64,000 nt of DNA. It comes from Glossina fuscipes. Lineage: Eukaryota > Arthropoda > Insecta > Diptera > Glossinidae. The stretch's first letter is position 1. Each line of letters begins with the position of its first letter. The stretch spans positions 1,014,904 through 1,078,903 of the forward strand of contig NW_023998460.1 of the NCBI RefSeq assembly GCF_014805625.2. The letters are read 5' to 3'. The position numbers and the translations under genes are program-made. Below are positions 37,101 through 52,200 of this stretch, piece by piece. The notes under the pieces were generated by a model. That model had not been told where the DNA came from, made no database searches, and saw nothing but the letters and a program-made list of their open reading frames with translations.

Positions 37101-40100
37101 GGCCTCATAATCGAGGAAACTTACCCATTCTTTGTAGAGATCTTCACGTGCACAAACATACCGTATGATTTGTCGGTTGAAAATCTCATTTTTGAACATG
37201 AAAATGACATCACAATTACCCTCAATGAAAGCGTTATAGCACAAATCAAGAATCAAATGTTGGGCAATATGTGGTTTCAACAAAACGTCGCAACATACTG
37301 TACATCTCATGACACATCTAATTAATTTAGAGAGAGAAGTTCAACGACCGTGTAATCTGCAAAAATAGTTATGCGCAGTTGCCAGCAAAATCATCTTACA
37401 TACGTTTTTTTAGGATTATGTTAAATCGTTGACTTATTCCAATAAACTACATTGACCATGTTTTCAAAGATAATTAGAGTTATTGTTAAAATAAGAGCAG
37501 ATTTATGTGAAAATTGAAAAATTTATGTTTCAGAATTGAATTTTCACAGTTTTTAAATAAAAATAACGCGAACCAATATATAAAATAAAAAGTATCATAT
37601 TAATATATTTGATTGTTTTGTTATAAATTAAAAAAGAACCACTTACTAGACAATGGACAGTTAGATAGAACGGAAGAAATTTGTCAAGCTACGTTTATCT
37701 TTTCACCGAACTATATAGTCTGTTCGATAGAGAGAAACCTGAAGCTGGGAATATGCATGCTTCAGGTTAACAATAATCGTGGTTTATTCACAAGGACCAT
37801 AGTCATATCAAAGAAATTTTAGCTTATTCGCGCTAGAAAGTTATCGACGATACGGACGACGCTAGCAAAATTCGATAGTTGAAATTGTCATTAACACGAA
37901 CGCTTCTATTTTTTGTAATTAGAAAGAGGCGCCCTTACTTCGTTGGTTTTAAAACATATTTATTCAAAAACAAGTTAAAATGTTACAATCGGGGAAGCCC
38001 ACACATTACATAGTGTACACCACTTATGGCGAAAATCCGAATAGCAGCTGTAAGAATGGTCCAGTCCAATTTATTGCGTATAACTTTCGTCGCAGGGTCA
38101 AAAATCCAGCATACAGAATTTCACCTAAATACCCGGAAATAGCGCTATTTTGAATACAAACACAAAACTGTCGCACGTAAAGCAAAAGTTATTTCAGCTG
38201 GTATGGGGGTTATGTGTTCAGTGAACACTTAATCTCTGCTGCTGTATCATTTTGAAATTGTGAATATACATAAGTGTATATAATAAATGCTTGGCCGTAA
38301 GTGGCGCAGGTGTAGACAAAACTATTGCGCGGACACTCACTAGGTTGCGGCTACTTGCTATCTCTTTTCTTTGTTCACATCTTTCTTATTGCCACCGCGG
38401 TACACGTGTGAAAGAAAGACAGGCATGGCAAAAAAGAAAGGAAGAAGTGATAAGTATCATCAGATGCGATCTAAGTCGGGTACATAATTCTTATTTGTTG
38501 TACCATACAAAACTTTGGTAAGGATACATTCAGTTTGTTCAGATGCATCAAATACCTTGGTTGGCTTTAGATAGACCTGTTTCTTATCGTACCCATTAAT
38601 TGAAAATCATTTTCCGGATCAATCCTATCTTCCATCATATTTTACACTACCATGGTAGAAGGGTATCCTAAGTTTTTAAAAACGTATGCAACACCCAAAA
38701 GAACTTGTTATAGACCCGCCAGTGTCACTTTCTGAACCGATCTAAGCATGTTTGTCTATTTTGTCCGTCTCAATTCCTTGTGTTCTTAGGTCAACATCTC
38801 TTGCAGGCTATAAGTTGTACTTTTTCGCGATTGTGTGTGTTTCAAACCAAATCATTCCACTTTTCCTATCAACTCAAAATGCTTGGAAATTAATCACAAT
38901 CTCAAGGTCGTTTTACAAACATTACAGCTTCCAACCTCAATTGTTATTACCATCTGCGTTTAATCAACAGGCAAGACATGAATGGGCAGCTATGCGTAAT
39001 TCTGGATGTTGCAAACGCAGGACATCATGTTGATGACAACAGTATCGTGCGGATTCATTGAAAATTGTAAAATATGCTCACAAGTCGTTAAAATTTCTTT
39101 TTGATGGCATTTACACAAGTAATGTACGATTGTTTTCAAATTACTTTAAAATGTCATAACGAAAATATAAACAGCAATACGTGTTAATTCGATTCTCCTA
39201 ATCATTAACCGAAATAAAAACTCTCGCGTAAATAAACAAATTACTTACAATTATGTGAAAGAAGAGGAAAGAATGCACTAGAATAAAGCGATAGAGAGAA
39301 TAAACGAAACATACATTCCGATAGCAGTTTTTTTTTTCTTTAAGCAGCGGCAATAAGTTGAAAGCAGGTTTATTTTTCGCTTCATGTGTACGATAATATG
39401 TCTGTTTTGAACATCACAAAGACGACATATGAATTTTAGGTTGATTTCCAAAGCCCAAATTAGACAATTCAATCGCATTCAAAATACTGTAGGGACTCCG
39501 AAAAAATGAAATATTTTACTATATGTGAATGCGAAGATGGCAAGGAATAATCACCATAACTACCTAGAAAAGAAAGAAAACATGACTGCAATCGAACCCC
39601 TGTCACGATGGCTACCATAATCATGCCAAACATTTGCCTTATATTTACCTTAGATGAGCTGCATGCAAAGTTCATATAAATCTGCTCTTTTCCTTTATAA
39701 CCGACGTTGATACCTTTTGTAAATGCGGCTACTATTTATATGTAAAAGCAAACAATCACTTGCACAGACAATGTTCGGTCCACCCATTTTGTACACACAC
39801 TTGTTGTTTAAAAATGGTAAGTCGAATTGAGTGTTTTGGTAAAAAGGTAAAATATTAAGAATCAGCCTATAGTAACTATTTAAGACTCTCCATTCACCGG
39901 GATGATATTTTGGGTATCATAAAATGAGGGCGTAAGAGGCGATGGAGGTTGGTGACAGCCAAAAACTGTAACCACTGACGGAATGGCCAGACCTTCGCTC
40001 AACTTAACCAAACGACGTTAAACGACCGCGGAGTTAACGTTGGAGAGATGGCAAAAGCTACGAGCACATATTTGTTACAAGTTGTGTATCTCTTTTACTC

Positions 40101-43100
40101 ATATTCAACCGCAAACGTGGTGGAGTGAAAATTTCCAACGCTATGATGGAGTATTTTGTGCGCAACAAATCACACTATTGCCACCAATTGAATAAAATTT
40201 GTATATACCAGTGGACAGGAGGACGAAAAACATGAAGAAAACAATGGTGTGTGTAGGAAGAATCGGCTCTAAAAAAGCAAAGCATGTCACTTCGGCTGAG
40301 AAAATGATGGCAAATGTTTTCTAGGGCAGTCATGTAGTTACATCTATTGATCGATAATCTTGAACAAAAAAAAAACATTACAGGGGTATATAATATATCC
40401 TCACTTGACAAACCAAAGGCATAAATTGCGGAAAAACGGTTAGGGTTGTACAGAAAATTATTTTTGTTTCATCAAAGCGATGCGCCGGTTCACAACTCAT
40501 CGGTTGCCATGGAGAAAATTAGCGAATTATGGTCAAAGTCGCATGCACTCTTCGTCGTCCCGAGTCTCTTGCGAATGAAAGGATTCAAAACATCACTGGA
40601 AAAGTACGTACACAAAGTGGCTATGCAGAGAAATAAAAGTAAATTCAAAAAAAAATATCTTGTTTCTTTCTTACAACAACTGAAGTCTGTTAAACGCACA
40701 TATTGCAAATGCAAATTTGTTTCCCTGATGCTACTGTAAACAATAGAGCTTTAAAAACAATTTTCACTAACAGAGAAACGTCTTTTTATTTACTTTTTAA
40801 GGAAAATAATGCGTTTAGTAATAGAGCAAATATTTATAACAACAACAAGAAAAAATCGCATTCATTCGAACTGACGAATATTTTACAACAATTCGAAATA
40901 GAAGACTTGATATGAATAGTAGTCAAAAACGTTAGTAATAATAGTAGAATTTCAAAAATAAATATGTTTATCTACACGTTTAATTAATATATAAACAAAA
41001 ACATACTCAGGCGAAGACATCTTTCCCATACTTTCGGTGTTTTTCAAAACAATGTTCTTCGCAAATTTGTTGAACATTGGGGCAATAGAAAAAATGGTAG
41101 ACAAAAATGTAATGACAAGTTAAAAATAACAAATGCCTCAAAATTATGATCATACATGAAAGCACTTGTTCAATGACAGCGCACACTCTAATATAAACTT
41201 TGTGTAGTAAAGTCGGGAAAACAATATTAATGATTAGTAGTTCAGAAAAAAAGTGTGAATGTATAAAAAAATTCCACACAATTTATTTTTTCAGATGAAA
41301 CGTATATGAAGAAATAAAACTTGTTTACATACTTGCACATTGCATAGATACGCTTTGCGGCAATTTTGATTTACATTAATAATAAGCAGCGACTGAAAGT
41401 AATATGTTGTTATTTTCACGTTAAATGTAAAACTCATGAGAAGCATGTTAAAGAAGTCAAAGAATATATTAAGTAAGCGAATCGTTAATATATTTATTGT
41501 AACCGTATGGTCGTGTTTGTCGAACCAACAACCTACCATCAAAAATCAGCAATTACAAAGTGCTAAGAATTCACTTATGTCCACTTTTACGATTTGAGAG
41601 TGAAGTTGACTTTTCTTTGCTTCTGTTTCGTCTTATATGTGCTTGTGCGTTTTTTTAAGCGACTTAATTTCCATAAATAATTATAAATATTGATGTTTTG
41701 CCATTGCCGTTAATTTTTTTTTTTTTACTTTTTGTGGTTAAAACGCACAAACGCAACATCTACAGCGAAAAGACAAACAAATTTTTCAATCCTTTTCGCG
41801 CGCGTAAACATACAAAACTACTCGCTCGACGCGCTGTTCTCAATGTACTCAAGTTTATGGCGAGACAGCGATCAGTTTCTTACTACGTTGTGGATAAATT
41901 GGCCCCATAGTAATCAGATAGAATAGATAACTCAACAACAACAGCATAGAACAAATACCATTTGTATAATGGAAGTTTTTCAATAATTTTTTAGCAGAGA
42001 CACGTGAGCAAAAGGGGTGCGAAACGATAAGCAAGACAAGAGAGTTTAAGATTGTTTTTTCTCATAACAAATTCGGCTCTCTCTAAAGACAACGAACGAA
42101 CCTAGTGTACTTATACATTGTACTTTATCAGAGTAGCGATTGTGCTTTTTAGGTATGAAAAACACCGTAAAAACCAAAAAATTATATCCGGCATGAAGTT
42201 ATACCCCTTGTTATCCGCTGAAGTGCATCACAAGCATTGGAGCTAATCCTGTCCCACGTTTATCTATCTATAAACTTAGGAACTGGACGTTTTCCGCCAT
42301 ATGCCACATCTCTTTTCGAAGTTTCTTAAGTTGATTAAAACAGAAATGCAACTTTCTATATTTAATGTATTGCTAATTTGAAATGATTAATAATAGTTCG
42401 CGGCTGGATAACTTCCCAAGGCAGGCAACGTAAAAAGCATAACTATGATTAATTTAAAATTGCACATTTTTTTAATCCTTTGTAGTCCCGTCTCCATTCT
42501 TAAAGTGTTTATGTTAAAAATGTATTAAATTGATTGCCTGAGTACTGTGGTACCTTTCATACATATCATACCTTAAAAAGTACAATTAAACGGCATTTAT
42601 AATCTCTTACACTCTCATTCTCTCTATCTTTCGCCACTCTCTATTTTTCTTTCTCATTGTTTTTGCTCGCATCTCGTCATAATTGACTATAGCTAAAAGG
42701 AACATGCATAGATATATAAATATTCGATAGATATTCATAAATACAAGCTCGAACACATAAGTCCACTCTATGTATATATACTCATTGGCGCTTCTCCATT
42801 ATAAAGTAAGATTTTATGAATGAAAATACGCTGTCGCTCCTAAGTTGCATTCGATGCCTATTGGCTTTCTATCATATTCGTTATTTAATTGGTAGAGAGA
42901 AGAGAATTAAGAGAGATGAAATTGTTTAATATAAGTATGCATTTTCAACTAGAAAAACAAATTATAAAAATGTATCATTCCTTTAGATGCAATTAAATTC
43001 ACAGAAAAAAATTCTTATTGTTTGGCCGGATGAGAAACTGTGAAAATTAAATATAAATAGCATAAAAATAAATCGCGAGTTTCCTGCTTATAAAAAACAT

Positions 43101-43200
43101 TTTCGCTGCAAACAAATAAATATTTCGTTTTTAATATCAAATTTAATAAAATTATGAAATATGATAACGATCAATCAATTATTTTCCAATTAGTGTAAGA

Positions 43201-43232
<32 letters not shown>

Positions 43233-46200
43233 TTAATTTTAGACTAATGAAATGAATTCTGAGACTGAAAAAAAGACATTGAGCACTAGCAACACAGGCT
43301 ATCGGCTCAAAGATATTTATATCTAAGTAAAGCATACTGAGGTTTCTAAGAGGTTTTAGCAAAATGTACGCATGTGAAAGTAGTAAAAAATTTATTTCTT
43401 CGGTTTTCGATTTGAAGGTTAGAAGGTGTTTCCAGGATGCGTTCAACTGTACATACTGTTTATGCTGTTGAACTGGTAAATCCTCCCAACTTTTAAAAAA
43501 CTTCTACAATAGAATGGGTAGTTTGCTAAGGCGTTAATTGAAAAAGGTTCTTCTATAGAACTGTTGAACGTCACGTTAGTGTTTGAATCTACCAGGTATG
43601 ACACACAATCGAGCAGCTCAAAACTTTAAAAAAATTTTTATTGAAAGCAAAAAAAAAAGAGATAATAAGACAATTGATTTACTTTACTGCGAAAATAATT
43701 GTTTCCCTTTTATGCGTCACCAAAGTGTATAAATTTATTAAAGACTTCGCGGAGACGCCGCGATCAGATTGTATTTTTCCAAATAAATGTTTTTTCATTT
43801 CGACAATACAAATGCTTAAAATGGAAAAATTTGCCTGACGTAACTGTTTTGGTCAGTAGCAATCGTTTTCATTAACTGAACAAGTTTTCAGAAATACGTC
43901 AGCTCTTCTTCGGAGGTCAAGGATTGGCAAATTTCATTGGTATCTCGTCTGAACAAAAGTAAGTAAAATAGTGTTATTGACAGTAATATTGACAATAATA
44001 ACGGTGCAGCCATATCTCCAAAGGCGACATAAATCGTAATTTCTACCGTACGTGACATAAAACAATATTAGCAGATTTTTCAAATGTCATTGCTGCTATA
44101 ATGATTTTAATTATAAAACCGTGAAAGAAGGTCAAATTCAAGGGTTGACAAAATCCATAGATTCGCAACGAAAGTTTATGTGCCAAGAAAAGGTCACTTT
44201 TGCATCTACCAAATTAAACAAGAAGGAGTAGCGTTAAGAAATATGCATCATTCTACTCTCATTGGTGATATCACGGTGTTGAAAAGCTACGGATCCGAAT
44301 TCGAAATGTCTTCGACATTTTTCGTAGATTTACTAAAGATCGACTGCTATATAGACCTAGAATATAGCGCAGAGAATAAGAAGATTTATGACGTGAAATA
44401 TTTCAATCAAACTGTCGTTAGAATCGAAGCTTCTTTAAAAACCAGAGACACCCGCCAAAGGCGTCGTTGTCAAAATTTTGGACAAGCGGTTATTGCACAA
44501 AAGAAGTCAAATGTGTTAACCCGAATGCACGCGTGTCAACGCAAGATAATCATAATAATAACTATCCCTTCAATCCTTTGCGTAATAGTGAACGCTCATT
44601 TACACATGCCTTGTACCCGTTTGGCTAATGATAATAATAATATACCTAAATACGACATATTGAAAAATCCTCTAATGCTTTCTCAAAAATTGAGGATTTG
44701 ATTAACAAGCAATATGATGACGGTCTTACTTTTTAAACAATGCATACAAGTCTCAGAATCGCCATACGGAATGTCAACGGCCTTTCCAATCACATCAGTG
44801 AAGTAGAAATTTTTCTTCCGGAAAATTTTATCGACATTCTTCTTATCACAGAACCACTTCACAAATCTTTGTCGCTTCAAAATCAATATGCATAATTTAG
44901 TAACTGACATCCATCCTTATGATAGAGCTCACGCTGATTCTGCGATTCTAGTGATTTCTACTACTAAGTGGAACACTTCGATTATCTGCAAAATATCTGT
45001 ATTAATAAAAATAGAAATGTTTTTCGTATTTCAATTTAAGCAATTTAGTTTCCCCCTCTGCAAAATTTATTGTTTAACACTGCTTTAATGCCAAGCGTCA
45101 ATGATGGGAATCTAGACTAAAAAGTTCGAAAGGAAGGGAGATCTTCAAATCCATTCGCAATAAAAACTATTCTATTTTGCCCACTAGTTGGCCATTTTGT
45201 CTGTGGAAAGTTTCTGACTTGCTGTACGCTCTGGTATTCTTGCTAACTTACTTTGTATCTACGACGATAACGACTGTACTTCTGATCACTTTTGGCTGAT
45301 TATCAACTTTAATTCGACTCTTCACAATCTCTATCTTAAAAATAACGTGATCAATCGTTAACCAGATATTGAAGCGATAATACCGATAATAATTTACATC
45401 TTAATCTGAGTTCGCAAAATTCGTTCGACAATAATAATGCGATAGAAGATTTTACAAATATTATTTACCAAGCTGGTTTTGTCTGCTCCCAGAAATTCTG
45501 ATGAGATATAACAACAATTATATTACCCTTGATATAGCGGGAGAGAAAGACCGCAACAACCGCAAAACGGTAGGACTCCTCTAGATAAAAGAAATTTGAA
45601 TACAGCTACAAGAAATCAGCGCTTTCACGGCTAATTGATATAACAAATGAGCAAGTTAAGAATTTCTTAATCAACACTAACTCCAACCAGACAAATCGTT
45701 CCTTTAGCAGACATGTTTTAAGCCTAATATGGGACTTCAAACGAAGAAAAAATATTGATATTTCTAGACAGCCCATTTCCCATGGATTGGTTTTCCAGAT
45801 ATATGTCAGTTGCTGAAATCAAAAAAGAAGTGAGCAAATTAACCTGTAAAAATCCCCTGGTTACGATTGCAAAAGTGGAATAACTATTAAATATTTATCA
45901 ACTAGGGCGGCGCTCTTTTTCTTAACATTCATTTTTAGTACTATGTTAAGATTGACTAACTTTCCAACACAATGAAAATGCACAGAAATAATTATAATGG
46001 CTATACCTAATAAACCAGAAAATGTTATAAGCGTAAGGACCAATTAGTTTACTGGTTACTTTTTCAGACTTTTAAAGAGCAAAAACCCTGTGATTCTTAA
46101 TCACCAGTTCGGTTTCAGGAATGAACATGACACCATTGAGCAAAGTCATCGTTTTGTTAAGTGCTTGCGAGAAGCTATTGAAAGTAGCGGTGTATCCCTT

Positions 46201-49200
46201 AATAAGGAGAAAGACTTTGATCGGGCTTATTGTGATGGCCTACTTTTCAAAACTAAAAAATTTCGTCAAACTCCTATGTATTTGCTACTTAAATCCTTTT
46301 TGCGTAAAAGACATTTGCATGTTAAATTTGAAAATGACAAAATATGCTAAAGTATCCTCGAACGTATTTGAAGTTATGACAAACAACTGTGTGAACAGCC
46401 AATAAACCTAATGTTGAAATAGTGCGAAAATATTTATCTGAAACCCTCGGCTCTACTGTTAATGGTACGCGGTTTTTTAGCAACAAAACTATTCATTCAT
46501 CAAAAATCTATTTCAAGGCATTCCCCCAAAATACCTTGTAAGCCTGAGTAATCACATAAATTCTTTGGCAATATCTCTTTTGGATGAATTCAATAAAATA
46601 AGAAGATTGAAAACATCGGACATACCGGATCTCCCATTTACAAACTAACATAATTTTATTCTTCAAATTATTTTAATGAATTTTCTAAGTTTATTGATGC
46701 CTTTTAGGGGAAAAACCTCTGTTATTTTTCTCATTTTGATATAGCATTTAGCACTTTTTGAATAAATTGTAAGTTTATTTTATTGTAATTAAAAAAAAAC
46801 AATAAGCAATACGGTGGAGTCATTTTCATTCGGGAAGATTTTGTTGGTAAGTCATCACTCTTAGAAAAAGTATGCGCAATATTACAAACAGTCACCATGA
46901 GTTGACTATAAAACGATATTCGATGTTTAAATGTTATACTATCTTACTTGCTACTGAAGCATAATGAAATCGACTTATTTCATAAGTTTGACAATGATTA
47001 ACAAAGAACGGATAGCTTATTGGCAGTGGAATAGGCATCGCTCAAAGGTAATGATAGTTTATGTATGCTGAGCAAGGCGTAAGCGCTTGGAGGTATATCG
47101 CGCTCAAAGATTTGACGCAACTCAACTATTAACTTAAATGAACTTATATCTCTAAAATTTATTAAAACGACCCCATTCTTTCTCTGGTATTTACATCAAC
47201 AAACAAAATTTAGACAGAACTAATTTTCGCCATTAAAGAATAGCTCACGTAGGTCACTAACAAATTCTGCTCTATTCCTCCATCCCGTCTTTCTACTCAC
47301 AGTCGTAGAAGATGCAATCTGTTAAATATCGTCTCTTCTTGTGGATATAGCCTAACATATTATGCCCAACACGAAATTATTATTAAAAACGGCTTCTTGT
47401 TTTCTTCAATTTTCTCATCGTTTTTTGTTATTTTTGCGAAAACTGCCTTTGTATAAAATTGAACATTTATCTTAGCACTCTTCGTATTATGAATAAATCG
47501 TCGAGCAAACTAGCTTATGGTTAAAAAAAATTTTTTGAATAAATCATGTTGTCTTCAGATGTACAGAGGGCACTTCATTACTTATTTAAGAAAATAGCTC
47601 GTTTTGGAAATATCTATAAAAATTAGATTGATTCGCAACAAATGTGCTTCAAAACTTTTAAATTGACTTCTACAGCGTCGTGTTCAAAAAGTGATCGATA
47701 GGACCGAATTTCAGAAAACAAAGCTTTATTTGTCAAGTTCCCGGCAGCCCGTTCGGACAGGTAAACAAGGCTGAAGAGACAAAAATGTTTAAAAATATCA
47801 GACCGGTGCTTTTGAGTTGATAAAGTGAAAAAAAAAACATATAATTATTAACAGAATTAACCAGCAAAAGTCATTTAACTATTAATATGTGCATCAAGAG
47901 GAAAAATAAAAAACATTTTTTCGAAAGTTAACCGACTTCTTTATAAAAGAGAACCCATCGGGCACAATTTCGAGTAACTGCAAAAGACTAACTTTATAAA
48001 CTAATGAAGTGAAAATAATTTTTTGAGCACTATGTAAATCAAAGCACATGCCTTTAAAATAAAAATTCTCCGTATTTTTAGAACATACCGCGTATATGTG
48101 AATGCAGAGCACTACATTTATTTTTAATTGATAGCTCAATAGTATCTTCATAACGTTTGTGAAGAAAATAAATTATTTTTTTTTGCACACAAATTATTGC
48201 GAAGTATTTGCTTAGAGCATATAGTGCAATTTTTAATTTATTCATTTTCTTAAAGTAGCTATGTCCACACTGAAGAGCTGGAATTTTAATAAAAAAAATA
48301 AAAAAGTTTGTTCGGCGTTGGCCGAATCTTTTATATCCACCACTTTTTTTTCATCTCCGTGGAATGTACGTGTAAATTTTTATTGTATGACCTTTTGTAA
48401 TCTTTGAATACTGAGGAAAAAAATGCGTAAATCGGAATTTTTTCACGGTGTGCTGCACTGTACGCGTGTTCTTCGATCAGTTTGGGCCATTTTCAGTACC
48501 CACCCACTTGCAAGAACTTTCATTGCTTCTGCCAAATTTGAAGGCGATAGTTTTATTCTTTAAAGTTTACATTGCACAGACGGTCATGCTGAAATCGAAT
48601 CAGAAGCTGCCTTCTTCGTGCTGCAAACATTATGAAAAAATGAATAAACACTTATCCTTCGGCGGTAGGTGTAAGAAAAAATAAGTAAGAAAATTATAAT
48701 CGGCTGTGACCGAATTCTTTTTACTCATTACCGCTATCAAAAAAAAAACTACTAAAAGAAAGGGAAAACTCCATTTCCACAGCCTATAATATTGGTTGAT
48801 TTTCCCTATTTTTAAGCAATAAAGGTAAAAATGCACGTCGTATATTTATTGTAAGTTATAATTAACGAGCGGAAAACACGGCAAGCAAAGGCATTCTTAG
48901 TTGTTGTTGCAAGTTAAGCGTGTATTTTAACTAGTCTGGGGTGTTTTCAGATTCTTTTGCAAATAAGTAGGCGGTATTATCATTTTTGCGAAAGTTTCGA
49001 CGAACGTATACGCCTCTTCCTTCGGTAACATGCATAAAAAAAAGAGAATAAAGAACGTGTTCAAACTTATATACGCTTCAACGAAAATTGAAGCAGATGA
49101 TGGTGGTGATAATGATTTCGATTGCAAAGGCTCCTCTGATCCTTAGCATATACATAAGCTCCTTCATTACATCAAAAAACACCCTTTGCGCCTCTAGTAC

Positions 49201-52200
49201 TTTTATTTCCAGTTTGTTAGCCAATATTTAATTTTGCACAACGTTCGTGATAATCTTCAGCAATTAACATGCTTTACAAATTTTCTTTTTAAAAATTATT
49301 TCAAAATGAAATTTTTTATTTCAAGATGTTTTAGAAGTTGTTTTTTCGATTGTTTTCGTTTTTTCGTAATCTTTTAATTTCAAAACAAATGTCTTGAATT
49401 TGTTGTTGCGAATAAAAATTCTGAATAACAGAAGAAGAAGAAACATTAAATTTTGCTATTACATGATTCCCAAAACTGCGTTCCCAACTATATCGAAAAC
49501 TACTTATTTTTGTAATTTAGTTTTCCAACATTGAATGAATCCTTTCATTTGATAAATAAAACACGAAATTTTTCGCCGTTTAGAGTAACTATATTTTCAA
49601 AAACTTTGTTAAAATATTAGCCGTTTGCAAAGAAATGCTTTACTGTGCAATCCACGACCAGACAAACATGTTTAGGTGCATTCCAAATTTCAAATTGACC
49701 AAGAACTTATATACTTTATGGGATTTTTGAAGCTTATTTCTGCATCTTATAAAGGTATTCAAAAAGCTGAAGCTTGATACACTAATATTGGGCGTGGTCA
49801 GTTTTTTCCATTTTTTCAAAGCCAACCATTTGTTAATAAATAATATTCAGATTAACTTATCGAAAGTGCACATATTTGCCTACAAAATGATGTTTCAAAT
49901 TTTACTAAAGATTCGAATGAAAGCTATGAAATTATTTGGGTTGTGTAGCGTAATAATTTGAGAAAAATTGGTTTACAATTTCAAGTACTTGTAATACTAA
50001 CTACCAAATGTAACGTTGTTATGGATATGGTCTAATTTAATGTAATAAGTGAATGCTCCACTTGCCAAATCGATTAACTCTATAAAATCAAAAGTAGAAA
50101 AAGCGATAAACTTGTTTGTTTACATTGTGCTTATAGCGGCGGTAAAAACCCATTTCTATATGCTTTAGCTTTGTCAAGAGATGTTTTAATTAAGTTTTTT
50201 TTCATTAGAGTAAAAATTGGCGTTTTTGTTAATTAACTTTTACACTGTATTCTAGATTGCCCAAAGCATTAATTAAGCAAATAAAATTTTTTCTAAATAT
50301 AGACTGTTATTCCATCCTAACAAAAAGTGTTTTAAAAAATTAGGAAAATCTGACCTTATATTTGGAATTGTTATAAAATATTCTAATTTAAAAATTAAGT
50401 CTTCAGCTGTTTCTTTAACCCCGGAGAGGACATTTGGAGATTCATAAAAGGGTAGCTTTCGTCATAAAGGTGTCCACTAAAGAGATGATTCCAGGAGTTA
50501 GAAGTTTTGTCAAAAAGAAATAGTAGGATAGGGTCAATTTCGACTCTTGCAACAATGTGATGTTTTTTATTTCATTCCTCATAAAAGGAGTTTTTTTTAC
50601 TATTCTGAGCAATTCTTTGAATGAATGATAAAAGCAGTCAGTGCATATTACTTTTCTTATTCGCAAAATTTTTCTTGCGCTTACTTAGGAAATTATAGTA
50701 TTTTTCTTTCTCGGTGACATACAACGCTTTCAAATATTTGAAGCCGATCAAGATATATTCCAATCCATAATCAAGAATATGCTATCACTAATCCAAAAAA
50801 AGGAAAAAATAGCGTACTTCTAGCTGGCTTTTAGGTATGTTTCTTCATTTCGCGATCCTCCTTACCTCACTTTTGCTCAAGTGGTGAAATTATATATTAA
50901 AATTTCCCTATTTAACCTAAACGCTAGCTTCTATCAAGTCGATCATCCAACTTAAGATCGTATGCACCTTTCACAGTACAGCTTTAATCGAACAACTGGC
51001 TGCGGACTTGACGCCCTTTGAAAGCTTTCAAATAATAAAAAGAATATCCATTACAACATTGTTTACACTTACAAAGTAATTCGATTTCATTTAATAAATT
51101 TAAGTTTATGTAAAAGCCGGTTTACACATTATTTCGAAGGTGCGCTGTTACTCTGAAATGTCAAAAAAATTTTGACGGCGATAGCTCACAATTTTTTTTG
51201 GTGCAAATACATAAACGATTAAAATAATTCATTTCATTGCTCTTTTCGCTTCTGCTCAGTCAAATTTATGGCACGATGGGGAGATATTACAACTACTTTG
51301 CGACTATGTATTGCACTATTAAGGAAAAAATGGCCATATTATATTTGAATGTTTTGAAGATTATTCGTTTTTTGCGTTTTGCTGATGGCGCCTACAAGAA
51401 CAGCAAGAAAGAAACAAATATTTTCATCATCAAAAATTATCATTTAAAAAGGAAAAGAATATTTAGAAATCATATCTGCGCCAAAAATGCATTACAAAGA
51501 ATTTTTTGTTGCTGTTTCTTTTTTTTTTTTTTTTAGAGAAAAAGAAAATCAATCTTGTGTACTGGATAGCACTAACAAGTAAGAAATTAAAGATCAGAAC
51601 ATGCAAAAGGCGATTGCATATGTAGCTATGAAATTGTGTTTATATGTGTAAATATACATATGGACACGCATGCGAGTTATACGTTACGTAAAGAATAAAA
51701 GTTGCCTCTAATTGGCGCCTTAATTATTATTTTTAATTGTGTTTTAGCGCAGTCAGATATTCAAACAGACGGAGAGACGTGAATGGGTCGGTCTGCTTAT
51801 ATATTTACGAACATATACAGTGAGTCCTATTAGTATTGGGTTTAATCCCCTCGACAAAAAGTAAACGCTTGTTCATTGTCCAAACATACAAATTTATTTT
51901 ATTATTTTGTACTACTAGAGAATGCATATTGAAATATAAAAAAAAGCAAACGAAACATTATTCCAGGAGACAAGTAGAATTCGCGAGAAAATACGTTTCT
52001 AAGCTAATTTTTTTCGTTATACTTGCAGGTGAGACTAAATGTAACGTTATTTCATTACGAACTTTCCTATTACGTTATTGTACCAGTGGCCTATGGCAGT
52101 GGTCACGTTATAGTGTTGGTATGCGTTGGAGCCAATGGGGTCGGAAGATCGGTGTTTATGGATAACCGTTCTAAACGAGAGGAGTTATTGAAGGAAAATT

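Noticed and set aside
41007..41542. Adjacent hydrophobic minus-strand frames, considered as a gustatory receptor
   Set aside because: One frame ends at a GTATGT donor, but no acceptor with matching phase joins them, and the TY...QF receptor signature is absent.
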